In this document: piece after piece, positions 9,036-16,180 of the stretch
Layout of the letters: each line of letters starts with the position of its first letter
Numbering within the stretch: the stretch's first letter is position 1
From: CAVRUD01 sp963724285
GTDB taxonomy: Bacteria; Chloroflexota; Chloroflexia; Thermomicrobiales; UBA6265
DNA: 64,000 nucleotides
Direction: 5' to 3'
Assembly (NCBI GenBank): GCA_963724285.1
Contig: CAVRUD010000032.1
Location: 124,001 to 188,000 of the forward strand
The notes under the pieces: model-generated
Seen by the model: only the letters and a program-made list of their open reading frames with translations
The model's database searches: none
What the model was told of the DNA's origin: nothing
Made by a program: the position numbers and the translations under genes

Positions 9036-9051
9036 GTTCTTTTCCCGCCTC

Positions 9052-9348
9052 TCAATCCCGAATATCGAAGGCGTTCACCACCGCCCGCTGCAACCCAGGA
9101 TGCCGGTCGAGCAGTTCATCGACGGTCATGCGGAAGAACGAGGCGAGTTGGATGAACTCGAGCGGGGTCAGGTGCAGGGTGACGAAATCGACCTGGATCT
9201 CGATCGTGTCGTCCTCGGTCAGGCCGTCCTTCGGGCGACGCGGCGCCCGCGACGTCACCTGGAGCCCGGTCTCCGGCCAGATCATGTCCAGCAACTCTTC
9301 CGGGTCGTCGGCCCCAATCCGGTTCGCCCCCGCCTGATCTTCCGTCAT
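9052..9348 (-). CDS. Small acidic conserved-looking protein, function unknown
   Basis: 98 residues when started at ATG 9348, where AGGA lies 8 bp upstream; an ATG five codons earlier (9363) has no usable ribosome site. The N-terminus is acidic (DDPEELLDMIWPE). The C-terminal half is a probable beta-strand plus helices (IEIQVDFVTLHLTP, then LASFFRMTVDELLDRHPG). No family is recognised. It begins about 45 bp after the stop of the intradiol dioxygenase gene on the same strand, so the two probably share a transcript. The absence of a signal peptide points to a cytosolic protein, unlike its partner. Confidence 0.6.
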   Translation of the reverse strand: MTEDQAGANRIGADDPEELLDMIWPETGLQVTSRAPRRPKDGLTEDDTIEIQVDFVTLHLTPLEFIQLASFFRMTVDELLDRHPGLQRAVVNAFDIRD

Positions 9349-9393
9349 GGCCAATGTCCTCATCCTGGTGCCGAAAGACTTTCCTGGCCCAGC

Positions 9394-10080
9394 CTACCCG
9401 AGATCGAGGACGAAATTGAAAAAGGCGACCGTCCCTTCGGCGTAGTCGGCCGGGTTCTGCTCCGCCGCCTCACCGTCGGGCTCGACCAGAAGTTCACTTG
9501 CGAAGATGCCGTCCTGCTCATTGCCCGGCTCATTGGGAAAATAGAGCTGTGTTGTCAAGACGGGCTGGTCCGGTGCCTGGACCTTGACGTGGAAATGGCG
9601 CGTCCGCCCGGGGTAGAGGCCCGGAACCACCGACTCCAGGTAGTACATCCCCGCCTCGTCGGTGAACTGATGCCCCCGGCAGCGGTAGCCCTCGTTGTCG
9701 TAGACCCCATCGCCGTCGGCGTGCCAGAAATCGACCAGCGCGTTCGGCACGGGCTCGCACCGGGTCGAGAGCACCAGCCCGGCCAGGATCATCGGCGTTC
9801 CCGGGATATCGGACTCAAGGAGCGAGGTCCGCTCGGGCGAATCTGGCGTGAAGTACGGGCCTTCGGTCTGCTCGCCGGTGGCGTCATCGTCGTCCTCGCA
9901 GGAGGGCGAGGGGAGCAGAATCTCCTCGCGCGGGTCCGGGGTGGCGTCGTCGCTCTGGGCAAGCGCGGCGTCGAGCCCAGCGCGGCCGCCAAATACCCCC
10001 AGGGCCAGGGGAACCGGCACAGTGAGACAAAGCTTCTGGAAGAGGCGACGGTCGAGCAGGCGGTGTTGGGCTGCGTCCAC
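9394..10080 (-). CDS. Intradiol ring-cleavage dioxygenase-like protein
   Basis: 228 residues from GTG 10080, supported by GAGGAG 8 bp upstream. The N-terminus has RRLFQK and a hydrophobic stretch ending in ALAQS, a possible (Tat-like) export signal, followed by an acidic linker. The catalytic core shows TEGPYF (72-77), DFWHADGDGVYD (Tyr127), PGLYPGRTRHFHVKV (Tyr156, His162, His164) and TTQLYF. The two Tyr and two His are the non-heme Fe(III) ligands known from catechol and protocatechuate dioxygenases. Secreted or short members often act on unidentified aromatics, so the substrate is not assigned. It is transcribed away from the Rad52-like gene, with the small acidic protein downstream. Confidence 0.85.
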   Translation of the reverse strand: MDAAQHRLLDRRLFQKLCLTVPVPLALGVFGGRAGLDAALAQSDDATPDPREEILLPSPSCEDDDDATGEQTEGPYFTPDSPERTSLLESDIPGTPMILAGLVLSTRCEPVPNALVDFWHADGDGVYDNEGYRCRGHQFTDEAGMYYLESVVPGLYPGRTRHFHVKVQAPDQPVLTTQLYFPNEPGNEQDGIFASELLVEPDGEAAEQNPADYAEGTVAFFNFVLDLG

Positions 10081-10264
10081 GTACGGTGCTCCTCGTTGCT
10101 AAAACGGCACGATCTCTTCTGGCGGCTGGCATCCAGGTTACGCCAATTTGGGCGAGCCGGTTTGATCTCACGGCAAGAAGCGATCATTTGTTCTAGTTGC
10201 AGGTGATTGGGCTATACTCCGTTCAGTCTGCGACAGGCAGCCACGGTCCGGGAGCACCACCACG

Positions 10265-11185
10265 ATGAGCAACGAGGACGACACGCTAGGTACGCCACGG
10301 GATGACGAGCGAGGGTTGAGCATCGGCGAGGAAGGCCCGGCCAGCCGGTCCGGATTCGACCCTTCGCCCTACATGCGCCAACTTCGCGGCCGTGGCGGCA
10401 ACCAGGACTACCTGGACGTCAAGTGGCGCCTGCTGTGGCTTCGTCGGGAGCACCCCGACGCCGAAATCCTGACCGAGCACGTCCGCATCGACGAAGGCAT
10501 GGCCATCTTCAAGGCGACTGTCTCCGTTCCCACCGGCGGCAGGGCCACCGGATACGGCTCCGAAACCGCGGGCGATTTTGGTGACTTCATCGAAAAGGCC
10601 GAGACGAAGGCCATCGGTCGAGCCCTAAACGCACTCGGCTACGGCGCCCAGTTCTCCGAGAAGGGCGACGACGAGACCACTCCCGGTCCGCCGGAGCGAC
10701 GACAGACGCCCCCGCCGCCGGATCGTGTCCCTCCTCCGCCCGCCCAATCCAGGCAGCCTGTGGCACAGGCGGAGCCTGCCGCACCGGCCGCGCCTGCTAT
10801 GGCTACCGTGCCGTCTCAGCCCCGCCCCGCCCCGGTGGTCCGCGAGACGCGGGATAGCCCGGAGCCTCATGAAGATCCGGTGCCGATCCGGCCGGTGGCG
10901 GCCCCGGCGGCAGGGCGTCCCGCGCCCAGCCCCGCGGCGACGACCCGCCCAGCCTCTCCCGAGCGGCCGGCCCGTCAACCTGCTCCCGCTCCCACGCCCG
11001 CTCCGGCGCAGGACGACGACGATGTCGACATGGCCGACATGACCTGGACCGCGTTCTGGGCGTGGGCCCGCCCGCTCGGCTACAACAAGCGCGGCGATAT
11101 CGAGCAACTCCTCGGCTATTCGATCGATACGCTGACACCGGCAGAAGTGCGAGCCCAAGTCCGTGAAGCCCGGGGTGAGGGCTAG
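10265..11185 (+). CDS. Rad52/ERF-like ssDNA-annealing protein with long Pro/Ala linker
   Basis: 306 residues, with GGGAG ahead of ATG 10265. Residues about 30-130 contain YLDVKWRLLWLRREHPDAEI, a beta-rich part (RATGYGSE) and EKAETKAIGRALNALGYG. That last helix pattern (E-x-x-E-T-x-A-I-G-R-A-L) is typical of ERF/Rad52-type single-strand annealing proteins. Residues about 135-255 are a Pro/Ala/Arg-rich, probably disordered linker ending in an acidic DDDDVD. A short C-terminal domain (FWAWARPLGYNKRGDIEQLL) could recruit a partner. A role in DNA repair or annealing is inferred from the N-terminal domain only. No phage genes are near, so it is a chromosomal version. Confidence 0.6.
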   Translation: MSNEDDTLGTPRDDERGLSIGEEGPASRSGFDPSPYMRQLRGRGGNQDYLDVKWRLLWLRREHPDAEILTEHVRIDEGMAIFKATVSVPTGGRATGYGSETAGDFGDFIEKAETKAIGRALNALGYGAQFSEKGDDETTPGPPERRQTPPPPDRVPPPPAQSRQPVAQAEPAAPAAPAMATVPSQPRPAPVVRETRDSPEPHEDPVPIRPVAAPAAGRPAPSPAATTRPASPERPARQPAPAPTPAPAQDDDDVDMADMTWTAFWAWARPLGYNKRGDIEQLLGYSIDTLTPAEVRAQVREARGEG

Positions 11186-11208
11186 CCGACGGGAGCACCC
11201 CAGCCACG

Positions 11209-11600
11209 ATGTTCGAACGCTGGGGTCGCTTCGTCGCGCGGCGACGGTGGGCCGTCCTCCTGGTCAGCCTCCTGGCCTTTGCGGTCGGCCTGCCGCTCTC
11301 TCGGGGAGCATCGGATCGGCTCACAGCCGGTAGGTGGATCGGTGAGGGCGCAGAAGCCTTTACGGCCGATACCGCCCTCTCCGACCAGTTCGGGCGGACC
11401 GGGACGAACCACTCCCTGCACTTCAGCGATCCCAGCGGGGGGATGCTCCCCATCGACCCCGCCTTCATCGTGGCGGTCGACGAGACGGTCTCCGCCTTCC
11501 TCTCTGATCCCAGTGTCGCCTCGGCCCTCACCTACGGCACAACCGGCAAATCAGCGGTCGGTAGCCTCCCGATCTCCAAGGATGGTCGCTCCGGACTGGC
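11209..11600 (+). pseudogene. N-terminal remnant of an MMPL/RND-family transporter
   Basis: The frame opens with MFERWGRFVARRRW and a first membrane helix (VLLVSLLAFAVGL), then the start of the outer loop (SDRLTAGRW, SDQFGRTGTNHSLHF, ALTYGTTG, ISKDGRS). This is how MMPL transporters begin; they are normally 700 or more residues long. After about nucleotide 11600 the family resemblance stops, and the open frame merely runs on to 11712 over the start of the next gene. It is therefore a 5' fragment of about 130 residues, not a working transporter. An intact MMPL gene is present at 16181-18340. Confidence 0.65.
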
Positions 11601-11654
11601 CGAAGCGCAAGACAGTCCCACAGACGATCACAAACGATCATTGGAGCCTTTTTC

Positions 11655-12238
11655 ATGTCAGATCAGGCACCGGGAGTTTCCCACCCAAACGGCGAGCCCA
11701 GCGTCACCCTGAGGCGGGTAAGCCCGGTCGATGCCGAAACCATCTTCGCCTGGCGGTCCGAGCCCTCCGCCCGCCGATATCAGCCGCTGCGCCAGATCCC
11801 CGTCGACGGCGTCCACGAGTTGCTGATCCACCGCTCTCGGCAGCCGGTTGACCCATCCTTCGACAGTGAAGCGCAATGGGTGATCCAGGCCGCCGGCACC
11901 CCGGTCGGGTGGGTCACCCTGGAGGTCATCTCCCGCGAGCACCGCATCGGCTCGGTGGGCTACACCGTCGCGGAGCGCTTCCAGGGCCGCGGGTACGCCT
12001 CCGCCGGACTCAAGGCCCTCCTCGCGATCGCCCTCTCGCCGGAGGCGCCAACCTCTGGCGGATCGAAGCCGTCGCGGCCGTCACCAACGGCGCCTCGCGC
12101 CAGGTGTTGGCGAAGGCCGGCTTTCAAGAAGAGGGAATCGCGCGGGAGTACCTGGAGATTAACGGCGCCCGCGTCGACCACGTCCGGGTAGCAATCCTGC
12201 GCCCTGATTGGACGGCAATGCGCCGCGGCGGCGAATAG
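11655..12238 (+). pseudogene. GNAT N-acetyltransferase, frameshifted
   Basis: The start is ATG 11655 with TTGGAG upstream. The N-terminal half reads as a RimJ/RimL-type acetyltransferase: TLRRVSPVDAETIFAWRSE, then the acetyl-CoA loop ERFQGRGYAS and helix AGLKALLAIAL. Around 12035-12050 the frame must slip: the family-like continuation (ANLWRIEAVAAVTN, RQVLAKAGFQEEGI, REYLEINGARVDHV) lies in the next frame and ends at 12236-12238. One missing base explains it. With the base restored the protein would be about 195 residues. The indel may be a sequencing error or real. The 5' end overlaps the dead MMPL fragment. Confidence 0.7.
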
Positions 12239-12489
12239 GCGCAACCACCAACCACTCGTCCTCAATCCTGAGACGGGGCAAGCGGCCCCGAGCCGAAGCC
12301 CGAGGCCGGTCACGCGCGCAGCGCGCGGTGCCTTCAGCTCCACGAGCACCTCATCGTCCCCGATGGTGGGCGGACCGGTCGACATGTCATCAACCTTTAC
12401 ATTGTCTACCGGGCAACGATCAATTCACGCGGCGTGGTCGTCGTGGGTCGTGGCCCAGTCTCGGGCCGCCCCATTGCGTGGCGGGCCGA

Positions 12490-12517
12490 TTGACAGGCAG
12501 TACTTTCGGCCTATACT
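12490..12517 (+). promoter_or_regulatory. Sigma-70-type promoter
   Basis: TTGACA (12490-12495), a 16-bp spacer and TATACT (12512-12517) make a near-consensus promoter on the plus strand. The next gene is the hydrolase at 12671, giving a leader of about 145 nt. That leader ends in CCTCACGTGAGG (12650-12661), whose right arm overlaps the ribosome site GGAGG. Confidence 0.6.
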
Positions 12518-12670
12518 GAATCTACCTCAGACAACGATCATCCGGCACGAAACCCTTTGGGTCGCCAGTGTGCCGGCCGATGGGACTGGCGCCCCCAGCC
12601 TGAGCCTCTTTGTGGCTTGGCGCAGCGCGGACCGCTGCCCGGCGGCCAGCCTCACGTGAGGAGGTGTGAA

Positions 12671-13402
12671 ATGGCCACGTTCGTTTTAGTGCATGGCATG
12701 TACGTTGGCGGCTGGAGCTGGAAGAAGGTCACGCCGCTGCTGCGCGCCGCCGGCCACGATGTCTTCACCCCGACCCTGACCGGACTCGGCGAGCGCGTCC
12801 ACCTCGCCACCCCGGACATCGACCTCGACACCCACGTCGCCGACGTCGTCAACCTGCTCACCTACGAAGACCTACGGGACGTCACCCTGGTCGGCTACAG
12901 CTACGGCGCGACTGTCATCGCCGGGGTGGCCGAGCGGGCGCCGGAGCGGCTGGCGCAACTGGTCTTCGGGGATGGCGCAGTGCCTGCGGACGGTCAGTCG
13001 GCCTACGACGCCGTGGATGCCAGCGCGGCCCACAGGGTCGCGGACCGGGCGGCGGCGGACGCGGCCGGCACCCCCGGCTACGCACCCGTGCCCGCTGAGC
13101 AGGTCGCGGCGCTGATCGCCGACGCGGCCGACCGGGCGTGGGTCATCGCCAAGATGACGCCGCACCCGCTGGCGACGGTCGCCCAGCCTCAGCGGCTGGG
13201 CGACCCGGCCGCGGCCGCCCTGCCCCGCGCCTTCGTCTACTGCCCGGAGGGCAAGACCGCTGGGGGACCGATGGAGCGCCTGGCAACGCGGCTGCGGGCA
13301 GATCCGGGCTGGCGGTATCGGGAGGTGGTGGCCAACCACGCCGCGCCCTTCACGGCGCCCGAGGCGGAGGCGCTGGCCGAGGCGTTCCGCTCCCTGGTGT
13401 AG
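12671..13402 (+). CDS. Alpha/beta-hydrolase (small esterase family)
   Basis: 243 residues from ATG 12671, with a strong AGGAGGTG 5 bp upstream that decides against the longer upstream frame. It opens directly with strand FVLVHGMYVGGWSW, the oxyanion HG motif of small plant and bacterial methyl-ester or carboxyl-esterases. The nucleophile elbow is GYSYG (Ser77) and the C-terminal NHAAPF supplies the likely catalytic His. There is no signal peptide, so it is cytosolic. The gene stands alone between a promoter and the VOC gene on the opposite strand. The exact substrate cannot be read from sequence. Confidence 0.85.
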   Translation: MATFVLVHGMYVGGWSWKKVTPLLRAAGHDVFTPTLTGLGERVHLATPDIDLDTHVADVVNLLTYEDLRDVTLVGYSYGATVIAGVAERAPERLAQLVFGDGAVPADGQSAYDAVDASAAHRVADRAAADAAGTPGYAPVPAEQVAALIADAADRAWVIAKMTPHPLATVAQPQRLGDPAAAALPRAFVYCPEGKTAGGPMERLATRLRADPGWRYREVVANHAAPFTAPEAEALAEAFRSLV

Positions 13403-13640
13403 CTGCCGTCTATCGTTGCGTATTCCTTACCCGTTACTCGTCGCAAGTTATTTTGCAAAGGAAATGAGACAGCGAGCCGGCCACGCCATGTCGGAGATGG
13501 CGCCCCTCTCATATCCCTTCGTCGTTATGGCAGTCGAGCGCCCTGGCGCGAGTTGCCGCGCCGGTGAGCGATGCAGGTGATGGTTAGTCACCCAGAACGT
13601 CGCACCGCTCGAAAGCTGGATTGGCTCCAGTCTCACGATC

Positions 13641-13740
13641 TTAGAGCGCCTATCAAGACCGTCGGGCGCCGCGCCGTTCGGCCCAGTCCCGGAGGGACGT
13701 CGTTGGTTGAGCGCCAGGTTGCAACCTGGCATCCGCCGCC
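13641..13740. repeat. 100-bp dispersed repeat, partner of 51043-51142
   Basis: By eye this segment matches the reverse complement of 51043-51142 at 91 of 100 positions with no gaps. It contains the internal palindromes CAGTCCCGGAGGGAC and GCCAGGTTGCAACCTGGC. No gene is seen from 13403 to 13772; the rest of that gap is unremarkable. Confidence 0.75.
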
Positions 13741-13772
13741 GAGGGGTTTGATAGAAGTACTTAGCAAAGGGT

Positions 13773-14264
13773 TTAAGCCAGCGTGGGTGGCAGCGCGAGC
13801 CCGGCGCGCTCCGCAATCGCCGCCGTCTGCTGGAGAAGGTCCGCATCCGAGGCCTCGAGGTCGAGCGGATCGCCGTAGGGTTGGTGGTTGTGGAGTCCGG
13901 TCGGCCAATACACCTCGATCATGTTTCCTTCGGGATCGTCGAAGTAGAAGGCGAGCGAGCAGCCGTGGTGGAAGGTCAGCTTGGTCGGGATTCCGCGCGC
14001 GGTGATTTCTCGGTGGACGGTACGGAGATCGGCGAGCGAGGCGACCTTAAAGGCGAGATGCCGGTACACCGGCGTGGCGAAGATCGCCAGCTCGTGGTTC
14101 TCCTCATCTGGCCGGCTGCTGAGGAAGGCGGTCGCGCCGAAGGGACCGTCGGCGCTGCTGCCGCCAGTAATTGTCATCCCCAGTACGTCGCGGTAGAACT
14201 CGGCGAGTGCCGCAGGATCGTTGGCCGAGATCCCGCTGTGATAGAAGCCCGTGATCGTTGGCAT
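13773..14264 (-). CDS. VOC-family (glyoxalase/extradiol dioxygenase-like) protein
   Basis: 163 residues. The two beta-alpha-beta-beta-beta modules of the vicinal oxygen chelate fold are evident: FYHSGISANDP then FYRDVLGM in the first, and YRHLAFKVASL then FYFDDPEGNMIEVYW in the second. Possible metal ligands are His9, His57 or His69 and Glu117. Such proteins bind a divalent metal and act as dioxygenases, glyoxalases or resistance proteins; the reaction is not predictable here. A 40-residue C-terminal tail (LEASDADLLQQTAAI) extends beyond the usual domain. It is oriented convergently with the hydrolase upstream. Confidence 0.85.
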   Translation of the reverse strand: MPTITGFYHSGISANDPAALAEFYRDVLGMTITGGSSADGPFGATAFLSSRPDEENHELAIFATPVYRHLAFKVASLADLRTVHREITARGIPTKLTFHHGCSLAFYFDDPEGNMIEVYWPTGLHNHQPYGDPLDLEASDADLLQQTAAIAERAGLALPPTLA

Positions 14265-14507
14265 GGGTGCTCCTTCCGCAGAGCGGCACGTCCAGGGGAG
14301 CGAGGCGCTCCCCGGCGAGGGCTAGTTGGTAGATCGTGGGCCTCAGTATACCCACATCCGTCTCAAGCTAATCCGCTCAATTCGGCTGCAATCGCCCTTC
14401 GTCCGTCGCCGGATCGTAGAGCACGTCCCACCGCTCCTACTCGCTCAATGCTCTGAGGTATCCAATCAACCACCACGTATCGCTGCGGCGTTCGGCTCGG
14501 TAGGAGG

Positions 14508-15083
14508 CTAAACAGCCCACTTCGGCCTGCACGTCAAGACCACGAACCCGCCACCAAATACCCTGGTCTCGATCAGCTCCAGGTCCACGTTCAGGCCATC
14601 CTCGAACAACCGGGTACCTCTCCCGCGAACAACTGGAAACACCCAGAACCTGAACTCGTCGACAAGATTGTGCTCGAACAGTGTTTTCGCGAGCCGGCCG
14701 CACCCGTACACGACGATGCTCTGCCCGGGCTGCTCTTTCAACTTGGCGACCTCCCGTGGAACGTCGCCCTTGATCAGCGTTGCATTCCAGGACAGCGGTT
14801 CGCTCAGCGTCGATGAGGCCACGTACTTCGGGAGGCTATTGATTCGATCGGTGACGCCGGCCGCCCCTGGGTCGTCATCGGCAGCGGTCCTGGCTGGCCA
14901 CACCTCGGCGAAGACTTGATAGGTTTCCCGGCCCAGCAGCAGCGCATCCGCCTCGAGCAGCAGATCGCGAGCGTATTGCCCGCGCTCCTCGGCAGCTGCC
15001 GGGTCGTGCGAATTGATGGACCAATCGATCGGCTGAATCACGCCGTCCAACGTCACATACGTCGAAACGATGAGTTTCCTCAC
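14508..15083 (-). CDS. DHFR/RibD-C-type reductase family protein
   Basis: 191 residues starting MRKLIVSTYVTLDGV, the standard opening of the DHFR-like (YyaP/YwjB) group. It continues with LLLGRETYQVFAEVWP, KYVASSTL and IVVYGCGRLAKTLFEHNLVDE, and ends with a GGGFVVLTC strand. The fold binds NADPH, but these stand-alone proteins rarely replace dihydrofolate reductase and their substrate is mostly unknown. It lies 106 bp downstream of the AraC-type regulator on the same strand, so the regulator may control it. Confidence 0.85.
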   Translation of the reverse strand: MRKLIVSTYVTLDGVIQPIDWSINSHDPAAAEERGQYARDLLLEADALLLGRETYQVFAEVWPARTAADDDPGAAGVTDRINSLPKYVASSTLSEPLSWNATLIKGDVPREVAKLKEQPGQSIVVYGCGRLAKTLFEHNLVDEFRFWVFPVVRGRGTRLFEDGLNVDLELIETRVFGGGFVVLTCRPKWAV

Positions 15084-15189
15084 GCTGAGACCTCCTTCGG
15101 CCCGATGATGCTCGCGAAAACGGGCACAACAACGCCGGTCCGCCCATCGTAAACCGGCGATTCGGGATGGTCTTGTACGAAAACGACAG

Positions 15190-15888
15190 CTATTCGAGGA
15201 CGGTATTACCGACGATCTCCGCGGGTGTCTGCCCCAATAACCGCTTCAACGATCGCGTCAGATGCGGCTGGTCGTAATAGCCCGCCTCTTGAACGGTATC
15301 GAGAATCGACACCCCGCGCTGCAGCAGCGCCAATGCGGTTCTTGCCCGTTCGATTTGCTGAAATGCTCTCTGGGACAGACCGGTCGCGCGCACGAACCGC
15401 CGTTGCACCGAGCGTGCCGACATGTCGTCCCGCCGACCGTGCAGCACCGCATCAACGACCGGCTCGCGAACAAGCAGACCTTCCCGCACGAGTCGGTCCA
15501 CAAAGGTGTCCGCGTTCTCGTAGTCGGGAAACTGCCAGGCAGCTCCATCCAACCAGAACGACCGATTCCCAGCTCCGGGGAGCGTCAGATCTCTATCAAC
15601 GAGCGCGCTGACGGGCAGATGAGGCATGAACGAGCCAACTCGAAACTCGATGCCGACCCACTCCCCATCCGCATCGCAAAAGAGCGGCGTCGACTTGGTC
15701 TCGGGTCCGCGCACAGTAAACGTCGACTTGCCATTACGCACCGTGACGACCATCATCAAATGGCTCTTAGCAACAGACTGAAACCTTCCGGAACCCACGC
15801 TCCGGGCATGCCAAACCTGATCCACGAACGGCGAATCTGACGGCCTGGCATCCATTTCAAAGATCAGCGTCGTCCTCCAGCGCAACAT
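15190..15888 (-). CDS. AraC-family transcriptional regulator
   Basis: 232 residues. The N-terminal ~125 residues form a cupin-like sensory domain of the DUF6597 kind (SHLMMVVTVRNGKSTFTVRGP, WVGIEFRVGSF). The C-terminal ~90 residues carry the double helix-turn-helix: SARSVQRRFVRATGLSQR in the first half and SILDTVQEAGYYDQPHLTRS with LLGQTPAEI in the second. These are AraC DNA-binding signatures. The gene is followed on the same strand by the DHFR-like reductase, a pairing that often marks a local regulator and target. No operator was identified. Confidence 0.88.
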   Translation of the reverse strand: MLRWRTTLIFEMDARPSDSPFVDQVWHARSVGSGRFQSVAKSHLMMVVTVRNGKSTFTVRGPETKSTPLFCDADGEWVGIEFRVGSFMPHLPVSALVDRDLTLPGAGNRSFWLDGAAWQFPDYENADTFVDRLVREGLLVREPVVDAVLHGRRDDMSARSVQRRFVRATGLSQRAFQQIERARTALALLQRGVSILDTVQEAGYYDQPHLTRSLKRLLGQTPAEIVGNTVLE

Positions 15889-15945
15889 GGATGGCTCTGC
15901 ATCGGCCGGTTCCGCGCGACGACCCCCGTTCCTCTCGGGGCGCCG

Positions 15946-16165
15946 CGTCTCCCCCTTCCCCCTGCCGCGCTACGGAGGAGCGGGGGAAGGGGGCCGGGGG
16001 TTAGGGGGCATGATCCGAACTCCTAGGGCGTGTTTGCACAGGCGATGTTGCCGGTGGGAACGGTCCCTCCCTGCGTGCTCAGCCCTGGAAGGGCTTCGTC
16101 CTGCTGAGCCCGGGGTTTCAACCCCGGGTTTCCGCCGCCGCACCGCGCGTTGCAACCACGCCCTA
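15946..16165. repeat. Compound intergenic repeat block
   Basis: 15946-16010 is a CCCCCTTCCCCC family copy (CTGCCGCGCTACGGAGGAGCG then GGGGGAAGGGGGCC). 16030-16165 is a CCCGGGG family copy with GAGCCCGGGGTTTCAACCCCGGG and CCCTGGAAGGG. The latter resembles, in opposite orientation, the segment 40405-40500. It sits between the AraC gene and the end of the MMPL gene, and nothing coding is seen. Confidence 0.7.
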
Positions 16166-16180
16166 GCCCCCTTAATCCTT

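Noticed and set aside
10188..10218. Promoter ahead of the Rad52-like gene (TTGTTC..TATACT)
   Set aside because: The -10 is good, but the candidate -35 elements are 10 or 19 bp away, so no confident call is made.
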